A stretch of 64,000 nt of DNA from Coniella vitis (GCA_011317545.1 WUJK01000001.1:3205001-3269000), one strand, 5' to 3'; counted from the stretch's first letter, positions 47,928 through 59,040 are shown. Translations and numbers: made by a program. The notes: generated by a model from the letters alone, not told the origin.

Positions 47928-48526
47928 ATGCGTTTCGCCAACGTCCTCGCCGCTTCCGCTTCTCTCCTCTCCCTTGCCCACGCCCGCATCAGCGGCATCG
48001 GCATTCCGTCCATCATCAGACCCGGCGACAACTTCGACCTTGTAATCGAGGGGAGAAACTACATTCAGTCCATCACCGACGTATCCATCGCCGTGGGATG
48101 GAACTACGGTTGTGAACCGTATGGGAACCACTCTCTGGGCTCCTTTCTCACAGCCTTCAACTTGGGTGAGTGCTCGCCATGGGAATTGGAGTAGTTTAGT
48201 AGAACCTGTCCTTTTGATCCCATTCTGCTTCTTGATTGAAAAAGAACAAATCCTCTCCAAACTCGGGCGCCAAACATGAAAAGTCTGTTGTATATTGACA
48301 CCCTCTGCAAGTGGCCGACTCAAACCACCTCGGAAACTACATTAAACCCCTCTCCCTCCCCACCAACGCCCGACTCGGCGAAGCAACCTTCAACGCCGGC
48401 CTGCTCAGCCTCTTGGGCGCAGTCTCCTTGCCCGTCTACTACCCGTTCAACATCTCCTTCATCATTGGTCCTGAAACGAGCACGCAGTATACCTTTGTCA
48501 GTCTCAACGGCCCGGTTTCTTTGTGA
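47928..48526 (+). CDS. Small secreted protein resembling the NIS1 effector family
   Basis: Exons 47928-48165 and 48312-48526 with a 146-nt GT-AG intron give 150 residues. A signal peptide of about 19 residues ends AHA, leaving mature RISGIGIPSIIRPGDNFDL. This start, followed by YIQSITDVSIAVGW, GSFLTAFNL and LLSLLGAVSLP, resembles my recollection of NIS1 (necrosis-inducing secreted protein 1), a conserved ascomycete and basidiomycete secreted effector that targets plant immune receptor-like kinases. It has one cysteine, so disulfides are not expected to hold the fold. The region just after the splice differs from that recollection (NIS1 usually has a DLGP-type stretch there), so it may be a diverged member. 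Family call moderate; secretion call strong. Confidence 0.7.
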
Positions 48527-49250
48527 GAGAAAAAGGCCGTCTGATTTGACAGTGGGATTACTGAGAGAGGCAAACACGCAGCCTTCTCACAGTAAACAGC
48601 GGAGGCAAAGGGGTGAATCTGCAGAGCCGAAGTGTTTTGGAGTGATTGTATCATTATAATCCAAGCAATACGTTATAAGCTCCAAATGAACGAGTTGTAT
48701 CTTTAATGACAATCAAATAGCAGTCGTGCAAAGACACAAATCTAGGTAATTTATCACAGTACATATATCTAGTAACTCAACTCACCACCAAATACAAATT
48801 CATCTTGATGCTTCCCCTCTGTGATGCAGGTTTACATAGTCGGACAGTGCTATGGACATATTATGCAGAATAATCTCCACAATCCAATCAATTGTTTCCC
48901 ACCGCTGCCATGTTTCAGATCTTGGACCAGGTAGGTCTTATATTTTTTCCCTCCTCCTCCTCACCCCCTTAAACACCCACACTCACCCTCATTTGCATCA
49001 GAGAATCTCGAAAGTTGTTGTTCACCCTTTGTAAGACCGAGCAATTCATCTACTGTAGGCTGAGACCAATCAAAATACCTTGTCTGGGTTTTTCTCTTTT
49101 ACATCCAATAATCTCATTTCATCCCCCCTACAAGACTTCATATCTTCCTCTTACCCAATCCCCCTCCCCTCTTTTTTCTTTTGGACCCCCCGTATTACTA
49201 CCATCTCACGTCCAAAACCTCTCACATCTCACAACGATTCTACGATTTTG

Positions 49251-49287
<37 letters not shown>
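49251..49287. repeat. A37 homopolymer
   Basis: Uninterrupted run of 37 A on the + strand. Confidence 0.95.
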
Positions 49288-49291
<4 letters not shown>

Positions 49292-49981
49292 AACGGTTCC
49301 AGCATGACGTTTATACATACATTTACGATAAGTTATTACGCAGTGTCTTTTCAACAGAGCAGCTAATGGGTCTCCTCCAAATCAATAAATCTGATATCCA
49401 GCGATTGCCACGAGTATAGTATCTGAAAATTGCTTTCTTTGGGTACTTACCAGTCTACCTAGATTGGCGCACTTTCCCGTTGACCCTTCCAACTCCATCT
49501 GTCTCTCCTCCCTCTCTGCGTCCAATCGCCATACAATCGGCCAACAGCCAATCAGCAGGCCGAAAACCTCCATTTGACTGCCCGATTGAGTAAGTGGGGT
49601 ACAACATTCAGCATTGCCCTTTACTGCCCTCCATCACATCGCCATCGCCGTTCACCGTTATTCTCACACGGACACGCCCAAAAGATACATAATGGACACA
49701 AAAGAATCAAGATCGCTCAGTATGTAGGACTGATTTCACACGCCAAAAACCTCATACTGGGCATTCCACGAGCTCATCAACAGACAAAGTCCTCCAAAAA
49801 TAATGCCTATCATCGTCTCTTCTCTGACAAAATAAATCCATACCAAGATTGGCTGCCTGGCAACAGCAGGATCATACTAGAAACATATATAGTACATAGA
49901 AAATGGGGGTATTAACAAACACAGGTCCTTTTCCCTTACCCAGCCCAGAATGCCCCTTTGATATGATGAGGAGCCAAACAA

Positions 49982-49984
<3 letters not shown>

Positions 49985-50015
<31 letters not shown>
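49985..50015. repeat. A31 homopolymer
   Basis: Uninterrupted run of 31 A, about 200 bp beyond the stop codon of the GAS2-domain gene. Confidence 0.95.
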
Positions 50016-50016
<1 letters not shown>

Positions 50017-50217
50017 ATAACAAAGCAAAATGGTATCTCTTCAAGCCGGTAATGGCACACAAAATAATGAATCCTCGGCTCAGACTGGAGCCTCTCCATA
50101 GTAAATGATGCGCTCTTCCGATAAACACCAGCCCGGCAACAACATGTGCTATAAGCCCAATTCCATCAGTGATTTAATTAACATTATTTCTTTCTTTTTC
50201 TTTTTCTCTTTTCAATA

Positions 50218-52728
50218 TCAAGTGACCTTCCTGAAGACCCGTTTCGTTCCACCAGCCCGGCCAATTTCGCCGAATCGTTTCGCACCACCCTCGGCAGGTG
50301 TAGATCGAGGAATATCCGCGCTACCGCTAGCAGCGCGAACCTTGTTCTTGATGCTCTCTACCCACTCGAGACTTTCGAGCGAAATCTCTTTCTTTGACCC
50401 CCTTGGTCCGGCCATTCCGAGCGAGCTTTCCTCCGTCACACTAAGACGAGAACTAGACCGTGAACGGCCACCAGAGGCAGACGTTGAGCCTATCGATGAA
50501 GGCTCGGCTGTGCGTGGCGCAGCGTTCGAGTGGGGAGTTCGCGGCAGTCTGGGGCCCAGAAGAACCTCTCCTTCGCTTGCCTTGCGTGTCTTCTTGACAA
50601 ACAGCGGGCTCGCGTCGGCGGCCGATCCAGGACGACTGTTGGGGCTGATTCCAAACCGCGTAGGAGGGCTGACCGAAGTACGGTGACTCATGCTGCTAGC
50701 CGAGCGTGGAATATCGCGCACCTCGAGCTTCTGCTCACTGCCGCGGTGCGAGCGCCGTCCGTGGTGAATAGCGTATTCCTTGAGATATTCTCCCAGGTCG
50801 GCCCAGCCACCACCGACGCGCACCATCACCCGCTCTCCATTCTCGCCAACACAGCGAATGAACAGCTTGATGGGAGCCTCACCATTTGCTCGCGACAGGT
50901 GGTACATCTTGATGTCCTGGTTCGCGCGCTGGTGGCGGGGTCGAGGCACGGGAGCCAACATGAAGGCTGGCGTACCCGCACGCGATGACATGGTGGATCT
51001 ACTGCGTGGTGTCTTGTCTGAAGATGCCGTCCTTGGCTTCGTGTAGGGCAGCTGCAGGTCAGGAGGATTCAGGTGGCTGAATGTAGGCTTCGAGGACAGC
51101 TGGATCTTGGCAGGAATGTTTTGCAAGATCTCGGCAATCTGTTGACGCATATGATCGTCCTCGCCATTAGGGTCACTCAAGATAATGGGGCTTCCGAGCT
51201 CATGTGAGGGAGTATCGTAAGCTGAAGTCAGAGGAGTCTGCAGAGGATCTTCGTCCTCATCTTCTGGGTCTTCCGGAACAGGCGGCATGTCGCTCAGCGA
51301 CACTGACGTCGACCTGGAGTCACGGGGTGGTGTGTGGGGAGATGTGCGTCTGGTTTTGGCTGGAATAAGTTCCGGCGTCATGGACGGATCACGCGCAGTG
51401 GCGGGGAGCTGCTGCTCATTATCCCTCGTCCTGGCTCTAGTGCAAGACTCATCGTTGGCATCTGGCGCAAAGTTGTCGTCGCTGTCCAGCTCCAATTCAA
51501 AGATGGAACCGTTGCCGCCGTCGTTGTTCAGTTTCGGGAAAGACCACGATCCGTTTCCCGTGGAGCTCGTCGGAGACTCGTCGGACAAGTCGTCAATCTC
51601 CACGCTAGGAATGGGCAGGGACTTGGCCGTGGCCTCCTCCTTGGCGCGCTGATTGGCAGCTTCGAGTTCTGCATCGTGTATCTTTTTCTGGCAAGCGGCA
51701 GTCCATTCTGAAAAGTCGCGCTCCACCTTGTCCATGCGGTCAAGCCATTCATCAGGCAAAACATCATCGCGGCCTTCTAGTGTGTCGAGCATATAGTCGA
51801 GAGCATGTGCTGCTTTGGAGACCTTCTTCTCCAGAACATGGCTCATTACTTGAAAGTCGTGTTGAGAGAGTGCCGGTGTCCGAGGCTTCTGGCTGTCTCC
51901 GGTCTCTGCCTTTTCCCGAGTGCCAATAGTGGCCCAGCCGGTCTGGACAGTCGACTCAGCATCCACCACAGCGTCCAGCCACTGGGGAATCCGTCGCAAA
52001 ACGGTCAAGCGTACGCTCCACATGGTCATGAGGCGGGTGAGCTTGGACAAGTTCGGCAAAGCCTGCACAACGGTGGCTGTGATGACAGCAGTCATATCAT
52101 CCATTTTGGTGTAAGATGCAAACGACTCGAGACCGAATTGGTGACGCTCCAGGTTCGGACTGGCTGGTGTACCAGGTCTCGACAGAGGTAGAATGTAATT
52201 GCGCAAAACATGGTTCTTGATGTCTTCAATCTCGAGTTTGTTGAGCTCGGCCTGGATTTGATCAATACGCGTTTCATAACGCGTCACATCGGATTCCAAG
52301 AGGCTGCCAATGTACGCTGCACCGGATTCAGTAGACACCTCCTCTTGCGCTTCATTGACCGTCGATCCAGACCTCCCCCTTTTTGGCAGAGTGTATGGCT
52401 CGGGTCCGGGGCCCTGGAAGCCAGCGCCCCCTTCGGCAGCCCAGGGCCAGTCGCGCAGTTCGTCAAGCCATTCGTATATGTTCTTGGAGGCAAGGGCAGC
52501 GCGGACGGCGAAGCTCCGCTCGGTGGCAGTCGCCAGATCCATGCAGGCCTTCAGGGGACCGGTGGGGGCGCGAAAGGCGTCGTAGGCGGTCAATGGCGAG
52601 AGGTGGGAGATGAAGTCGTCGGATGGTTGTGGACGGTGTGCGGCAACGGGCGTCGTCGAAGAGGACCCTTGCCTGCCGGCAAAAAGAAGGCGTGCCGTGG
52701 AGGGCGCGTGAAGAGGTGATTCGGTCAT
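50218..52728 (-). CDS. GAS2-domain (GAR) cytoskeleton-associated protein
   Basis: Single-exon gene, 836 residues. The recognisable domain is a GAS2-related (GAR) module near residues 605-665: VGENGERVMVRVGGGWADLG, followed by EYLKEYAIHHGRR. In animals this zinc-containing module binds microtubules, so a cytoskeletal scaffold is the inferred role. Residues about 100-380 are mostly helical (SDVTRYETRIDQIQAELNKL, VSKAAHALDYMLDTLEGRDD) and could form coiled coils or a spectrin-like bundle. The regions between 380 and 600 and after 670 are Ser/Pro/acid-rich and probably disordered and phosphorylated. No calponin-homology domain, common in animal GAS2 proteins, is visible. The C-terminus is basic (GTKRVFRKVT). 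The start was chosen as the first ATG of the open frame. Confidence 0.85.
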   Translation of the reverse strand: MTESPLHAPSTARLLFAGRQGSSSTTPVAAHRPQPSDDFISHLSPLTAYDAFRAPTGPLKACMDLATATERSFAVRAALASKNIYEWLDELRDWPWAAEGGAGFQGPGPEPYTLPKRGRSGSTVNEAQEEVSTESGAAYIGSLLESDVTRYETRIDQIQAELNKLEIEDIKNHVLRNYILPLSRPGTPASPNLERHQFGLESFASYTKMDDMTAVITATVVQALPNLSKLTRLMTMWSVRLTVLRRIPQWLDAVVDAESTVQTGWATIGTREKAETGDSQKPRTPALSQHDFQVMSHVLEKKVSKAAHALDYMLDTLEGRDDVLPDEWLDRMDKVERDFSEWTAACQKKIHDAELEAANQRAKEEATAKSLPIPSVEIDDLSDESPTSSTGNGSWSFPKLNNDGGNGSIFELELDSDDNFAPDANDESCTRARTRDNEQQLPATARDPSMTPELIPAKTRRTSPHTPPRDSRSTSVSLSDMPPVPEDPEDEDEDPLQTPLTSAYDTPSHELGSPIILSDPNGEDDHMRQQIAEILQNIPAKIQLSSKPTFSHLNPPDLQLPYTKPRTASSDKTPRSRSTMSSRAGTPAFMLAPVPRPRHQRANQDIKMYHLSRANGEAPIKLFIRCVGENGERVMVRVGGGWADLGEYLKEYAIHHGRRSHRGSEQKLEVRDIPRSASSMSHRTSVSPPTRFGISPNSRPGSAADASPLFVKKTRKASEGEVLLGPRLPRTPHSNAAPRTAEPSSIGSTSASGGRSRSSSRLSVTEESSLGMAGPRGSKKEISLESLEWVESIKNKVRAASGSADIPRSTPAEGGAKRFGEIGRAGGTKRVFRKVT

Positions 52729-54098
52729 GTTGTCGATTCACACAAAGAGCGAGGAAAATGTAGTGGTGAATTGTTGTAGTGATAGTAGGTAGGAATAGAC
52801 CCCAGGAGGCATGGCCGGGCTGGGGGCTGGACTGTGAACTTAGGAGCCTGTAAAAGCAAGACTGGCAGCGAACAAGACGGCAAGACTCATGCTTCCGTGG
52901 GCGCGCACAGCTCAGTGGTCCAGGTGGCGCTGGGCTTTGCTGGCGGCGTCTCCTTTATGAGTGCGCGCAACCGCCCTTTGTACAGCTGTAGGTGGCCTTG
53001 CTTGTTGGTTGCGTGCCTGGCGATGGGGCGGCTGGCGGCTGGCTGGAGCAGTTCCTGCAGAAGCAATTGGACGAGGCCCGGGCCCGACGGCAGGCTGCAG
53101 CAGGACTGCAGCAGGACTGGGTACGGTGTCTTGTCGTGCTGGCGGCAGGGAAGCTCGCTCGCTCGCAGGCTATGGTGCAGCAGCCCTAGCAACGAACCTT
53201 GCCTTTTGGCTCGCTCCAGCTTTTCCAGGGGTCCACGCGTGACGGGTTCCAGAGTCAGGTCGGCTGCAGGACCTGAGATAAGGTGGATAAACGGCGACGT
53301 GTCGGTCAACGCTGGAAGCTTTGTAATGCAGGATGATGTAGGGAAGCCGGGAGGAGCTCTTGATGGCTGCGCAGTGTGGTTTTGAGGGAGCGCGGCTTTG
53401 TGGAGAGCTGGAAGGTCGAGGCGAGAAAGGGCGACGTGTGTCGTGGAACGTTGATAGTGGTTCGCGGTAGCAGTGCTGTGATTGTGATGGTGGGATAAGT
53501 GGGCAAAGAGAGAGAGAGAGAAGAGAGAGGGAGAGACAATATCTGAGCAGACGCGCGCCAGATGGGCGGTATCGAAGCCAAGTGGAGGAGATGTCAGGTG
53601 GGCAACGGTGCCATCGCTAGCGAGGGAGGAAGAGCAAAAGGCGGGAGACGAAGGCGTCGCTTTGGTTGGAAGGAGAAACTGAGATACGGAAATCCGAACG
53701 AGCGAAGGGGGCCAACTGGTGCACCTTGCGCTGCGGGTGGGTTCACAGTGTGTCGTGAGCGTGCAGGAGAGAGGCAAAGCAAGAGAGCAGAGAGCAGAGA
53801 CAGAGAACGACGCCAAGCTGGAAAGTCAACACGGGCCCTATTTTTTTCCTCCTTCTCTCCCTTCCTTTTGGTGCAGAGCGCGTGCAGCCACAGCAACCGC
53901 GAGGTTTAGGGTTTTGAGGATGGGCATGAGGGCAAGAGCGAAGGCGCGCGGGCGACACGGGGAAATGTCAGGTACCATTTGCAAAAGTCGCAAAGTACCT
54001 AGCATGCTACTATGTATGTAAAAGTACATGGGTTGAAATAAGATTGTTGATCCTTGCCAGCGCGCCGATATTTCAATGTACCATAGTACCATTACTAC

Positions 54099-54127
54099 CA
54101 TAGTATATATACTATGTATACATAGTA
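54099..54127. repeat. Two overlapping perfect 18-bp palindromes
   Basis: 54099-54116 reads CATAGTATATATACTATG and 54110-54127 reads TACTATGTATACATAGTA; each equals its own reverse complement and they share seven bases. The DNA could extrude a cruciform or bind a dimeric protein. Confidence 0.9.
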
Positions 54128-54320
54128 CAGCCCAGGCGGGCTGGTTCCACCGAGCCGCACCCCCTTACTGACTACGCATAGTATAGGATGATATATGAAT
54201 GAAGAAGAAAAGAAAAAAGCAGCATCACGATACTAACATATAGTAGTAGATGGGCACCGACGGATGGAACTTGCATAGGAAACACATGGTACTCACACGC
54301 GTCTTGTCTCGGGGCCCAGT

Positions 54321-54377
54321 CCCACTGCCCACTGCCCATTGCCCACTGCCCATTGCCCACTGCCCACTGTCCACTGG
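54321..54377. repeat. 7-bp tandem repeat (GCCCACT/GCCCATT)n
   Basis: About eight copies of a 7-bp unit, alternating GCCCACT and GCCCATT, in gene-free DNA. Confidence 0.9.
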
Positions 54378-54983
54378 GCCATGCTGTCCGCAACAGGGTC
54401 CAACCCCGCCGCTTCATTCAACTGAAGCACCGCGAAACGAGATTTTGGTGGAGCTGATGCGATCTCCAGAACAGCCCAGTTTCATTTTAGACTCTGCCAC
54501 GAGCGAAATTCGATTGCAGCCATTGCCCATGGCCTCGTTGGCTGCCCACACCTTTTTTTATCCTTCTCTTCTTTCGGCATCATGTTATTTTATTGATTCA
54601 AAAGCAATACGACTTTTATGTTTTCTTTTGTGTGTGAGAGTGTGTGGGTGTAATACAGAGCCGCCCTGCCGCCACCCTTGTGCTTTTGACGACACTACCT
54701 ACATCAAATTACGAGAATTGTATATAAAAAGAGCAACGTTCTTTATAACTCACCTGATATCTACCGAGGCATCCGAGCAAGTGCAGAGCAAAGTCAAAGA
54801 TTGTAATTTTTTATTTTTATTTTTTTGGGGGGGGCTCAGGTTCCACTTGTTGACTCTTTTCCCAAGTCACCCGGGCAACCAACCGCGCCCCTCTTCCCTC
54901 TACAAATACTATGTACATCTTTGGCCCACGGCGTACTATGTACACATAGTACACACACAGTAAGCAGTCTTCACATGCCAGAA

Positions 54984-55014
<31 letters not shown>

Positions 55015-55543
55015 CTTTTCGAGTCGTGTGCTCCTCTTCCGTTCCTCTTCGCTGTCATAGTACTATACTATGTGGTGGGCCAGGCCTGCCCTGGTTCCTG
55101 CGTGAGTGCGTTGGCAAGCGTGGCACTTCCTCCGAGCAAAAGAAATCCCCACCGCCCACCCACATGCAAGATGAGATCAAATCAGAATCCACGTTTTCCA
55201 CCCTTTTTCCTGTCCCCCACTTGGCTCCAGGGCAAGCAAGTCTCAAGGTGCCTGTCCGATGGGGCGGTGGGGGGGGGGGGGGCAGGCCATCAGGCTAGAA
55301 CCACCAACGCTCTGGTAGTGGGGCCGGGACTTGTAATGAAGTTGACACTGTATGGCACTGCACCCGTGTCAGAGCCTTAAGGCAAACTCCAACTTTTCAG
55401 CTCCGTCCCTAATCCAATTCACACTGTTTCTCGTTGCAGAAAAGCACTGCAGCAAAAACTCTTTCCCTCTGCCACGTCGTGCTGATTACAAAGTCTTTAT
55501 AAGACTATGAAGTTCCAAATATCTTTAGAAGGAGGTTTTTTTT

Positions 55544-55547
<4 letters not shown>

Positions 55548-55598
<51 letters not shown>
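55548..55598. repeat. A51 homopolymer
   Basis: The longest homopolymer of the window, preceded by a T9 tract (55536-55544), so the local DNA is T-rich then A-rich. It lies about 530 bp beyond the stop codon of the second regulator. Confidence 0.95.
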
Positions 55599-55599
<1 letters not shown>

Positions 55600-56131
55600 A
55601 AACCTAATAATGCACCAGTACCAATCGACCTTCACTTGAAAGCTTTACCGGCATACATAGTCAAATACTTGCCCGTGTACATAGTGCATCTCCTTGGTAA
55701 AAGCAGTCCAATCACAACTAGCCAGGTCAAGTCAGTTATAGTATGTGTAGGTAAATTTTGGATATTATTGGTTCTTTTTCTTCTCCTGCGATCCCAATAG
55801 CCAGATTTCCGTAGTCTAGCATTCTCCTGCGCCCTATGGCAATTCATATATCCTGCTCATCTGAACTTCGTAATGTCGCTTTCAGCGGCAGTCTGGGGGG
55901 GGGTTGTTTGGTTGCATATCAGCAAAACCTTGCCCTTTCGTCATATGTCGGTAGCTTTTCCTTGTTCGCTTTCATCAGGCTTGTTGAGGATGTCCCGTAC
56001 ATGGAGCAAGAAAAAACTTGTTCTTTTCTTTCTTTTTTTTTTCCTTTTGTGGAGCAGGTGCTCGCGATAAAGGTGCTGCGCGTGAGCCAGCTCGGTAGGC
56101 TCATCATCATCGGACCCACGTTCCTCCCACT

Positions 56132-59040
56132 CTACGAGAATACTTCCCGTGTTGGAGCATCAAGGGCACCCGGGTCAATATGATCTGCAAAACTCGCCCA
56201 ATTGCCGCCACTGTTGTCAGTCATGTCGAACTCTGGGGGTAGATTCAACCAGCTCTGCCACCCATCGTCAAGTCGCGGGAAGCTGAGTCCTTCCGCCGAC
56301 ATGCTTTGCGAGACAAGCCCATATGCGTCTCCAGACTGGTCCTTGTCACAAAGTGAGCCTGACGCAAGCGACGAGTTGGATGGCGACATGCTTATCGACT
56401 CGTCCGAGCTCTGCTCGTGAGAAGTCATGTCCATGGACCACGACTCTGTCACCGTTGACTCTTGTGTTGCTGCCGATGCGGATGATGTCGAAGATGGTTT
56501 GGGTGCGCTTGCAGCCACCGCTGGAGGCAGCCCCGAATGGGGCATTGGCACGCCCTGGATGCCATCGTTCAATGCTGCTGGTGCAATAATGGGCAGTGTG
56601 GTGAGGTCCATGGCGCTCATGTCAGGATGCAGTGGTAGTCCATTGCCGTGTCTGGGTTGCGTCGGTGCCATGAACCCATTGACAACAGTTTGGCTCAGTG
56701 CAGCCGCTTGCCCGGGTGCGTGTCCTGACGCTGCTGGCAATAGGCTGCTGACGTTGCTCAGCATATCGGTCGCTAGGGAGGCTGGACGCTCGACTCCGGG
56801 CTTCTTTTTGATCAAGTTCCCCATAAAGATCGCCGCAATCTCAGCAGCTGCATACGTCTCTCGGAGAACATTGAGCACGCTCATACAAATATCAAAGCCG
56901 CGCTGTGCCTCCTCCCGCGTCTCCTGCACAGGACTCGTGATATCCTGCAAATGCACTAGAATGGCGGGCATGACAACCGTCACGCCCGTCGTCGGGAAGT
57001 ACTTGTCCAACTGAAGCTCGTGCATTTCAGCAATGGCCCGAGTGATTTCAGTAGCCACGCTTTTGCACTTGTACCGAGCAATCTGCGATATTTGTTGCTC
57101 GGCATGCGACTCTTGCATGCGCAAGGAGCGCATCAGAGGATGGTAGATTTTACCAACGGTAGTCTGGTAAAGCATCTGCAACAGTGTGCGTTGCATTGCT
57201 ACCGGGGTGCGGCCATGTAAAATGTCCCATTGCTCCAGCTTCCGGTACTGGCACGTTGGAGGGAGCGCCGCCGCCCATGCGGCCAGCTCTCGGTGGATTC
57301 TATCGAGGGAATACAGGCCCTCAACAATGATGTCTGCGCCAGGATTGGGGCGAGTATTTGCAACATCCTGAAATGCCTGAACGCCTTTCAGGACGCGCCC
57401 GACCAAAACATAGAGTTTGGTCTTTTCCACGCACATCTCAGCCAGCTCTTGTTGCATTCCGACGTCGTAGAGCATGGGGCAGTCCTCGTGGGACAGTACA
57501 GCACTGTCGTTCATGACGGCAATCTCAAAGTCATTCTCCTGAAGCATTGGAACATCAAAGTCATCATCCTTGATGCGGAGCAGTCGCGACATTCCAAGCC
57601 CAATCTGGCGGTCTCTGATGACCAGCGACCACCATATTCGCTTTCGCAGTCTCCGCTTCGCCGGATCGAGGTTGGCTGTCAAGGCCGTACGGTGCAGTCC
57701 TAAAGCCTCGGCTTGGGAGATAGCAATGCCTGCCCAATACCAACTCTCTTTGGAATCATCTGGTGCGTCATACCAAAAGGAGAGTAGGAGGGTTGACTGC
57801 GCGAGCACGAGCTTGTCACTCTCGTAGTCGCAATCAAAGAGTAATTTCACTGCATGGAAAATGGAGCGCCGAAAGGCCCTCCTCGTCTTGAAGCCCGCGG
57901 CTACAACGTGTGCAAAGTCGACATAAGCCGAGGCCGCAAACATGACCGACTGGTACAAAAGAAGACTGAGCTGTCCGCTTCGTCCGTCTCGGTGGCTGAT
58001 GCGACCGACAAAGTCGTGAAGATCCAATATAGGGAAGTCGGCGTGAACGTGTTCGGCGTATGCCACGAGCAACTGCTTCTCCAGTGCTGCAGGAGGCAGT
58101 TCCAGAGCACCCATGTGCACCAAGTGCTGCAGACCGTCGCGCGTGACCTTCCCCGGAGCAGGAAGTTTGATGAATGGCGGGATGAACGGAAGCCAAGCAA
58201 TTGCCTCTTCAGCAGGGCCCCACGGCGACTGGGCTCTCTCTAGCCCTCCACCATAAGTCTTGCCTGACAAGCCTGACATGAACAAGAGAATAGTGAGCAG
58301 GCGCAGTTCAAGCGGAGGGGGAATCTAGGCATTGCTTGACATGTGAAAGTGTCGCAATGCAGGATCTTCCATAACAAGGGGCTGCAGCTTACCTGGCTGT
58401 GGCGCTTGCGCACCCTGGCTGTCCGGAGCCGAGACCGAATCACGCGGCAAATGATGTACTTCGTCTCCAGCGGCCCGCAGGTTTTCTGACGACGCTGCAG
58501 ATGAGGGATTGGGAAGAAGCGACGGTTTGGAAGCAAGAGAGTGTGTTTGCCGCCTGGATGGAGGGCAAGTGTTAGCACCAAGCCTACTTGCCAACGAATG
58601 AGGACATTGAATTTGGAGCAATAAAAAGTAGTTCACCTCTTTCTCTTACTCGGAGGAATGATACACGGAACCATGCTATGGCGGCAATTCCCGCACGGGT
58701 AATTGGTGACATATCCGTCCTTTTCCTTGTAGTCACATCGGACTTTGCGACTCCTGCACTCCTGGCAAGCTTGCGGGGCTCTCTTCTTGACTGGTTTAGT
58801 TGCCTTGTCAGCGTCCGCGGCTGACTTTTTGCGCTTCTTCACACCGGCGTCGGAGCCAGCGGCAACCGCTTCGGAGGCGTGATCGGGACCCGCATCGGAA
58901 GGGGAAGAGGCGGCCTGGTCGCAAGTCGAGGAGTCGTCGTGCCGGCTGGGCGACTCTGCCATGGTGACATCGGCGCCGTGCGACGAACCGGCGTGCTCGT
59001 GGCCCGCATTAAACAGGTGGAGGTATTGATCTGCGTTCAT
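56132..59040 (-). CDS. Zn2Cys6 transcription factor with Fungal_trans domain
   Basis: Nuclear regulator of unknown target. Exons 59040-58637, 58553-58393 and 58272-56132, introns of 83 and 120 nt; 901 residues. The N-terminus is acidic and Ser-rich, then basic (KKRKKSAADADKATKPVKKR). The zinc cluster follows: Cys92, 95, 102, 116, 119 and 126, with an unusually long 13-residue loop between the third and fourth cysteines. The Fungal_trans region spans about 250-500 (HVHADFPILDLHDFVGRIS, LLLSFWYDAPDDSKESWYWA, ISQAEALGLHR, RLRKRIWWSLVIRDRQIGLG). The layout recalls the CTF1/Far-type regulators of cutinase and fatty-acid genes, which I infer weakly. The last 200 residues are Ser/Thr/Pro-rich, consistent with an activation region. 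The third-exon acceptor is a TGTCAG with a second in-frame AG nine bases on, so two isoforms differing by three residues are possible. Confidence 0.88.

Larger units (their letters stand above)
48527..50217. other. Convergent intergenic region with two long poly(A) tracts
   Basis: This lies between the 3' ends of the NIS1-like and GAS2-domain genes. Contains A37 at 49251-49287 and A31 at 49985-50015. It is A/T-rich throughout, with no recognised coding sequence. Confidence 0.55.
52729..56131. other. 3.4-kb region upstream of the GAS2-domain gene
   Basis: Likely promoter and long leader of the GAS2-domain gene plus the 3' flank of the next regulator. Seen: ACGCGT at 53235-53240, a GATA pair at 53277-53290, (GA)n near 53507-53530, a block of TACTATGTA words and palindromes at 54008-54127 and 54907-54952, a 7-bp tandem repeat at 54321-54377, (GA)n near 54988-55013, G14 at 55269-55282 and A51 at 55548-55598. 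A 309-codon frame on the minus strand (52887-53816) is Ser/Leu/Pro-rich, passes through the GA repeat and matches nothing I know, so it is not called as a gene. Confidence 0.5.
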
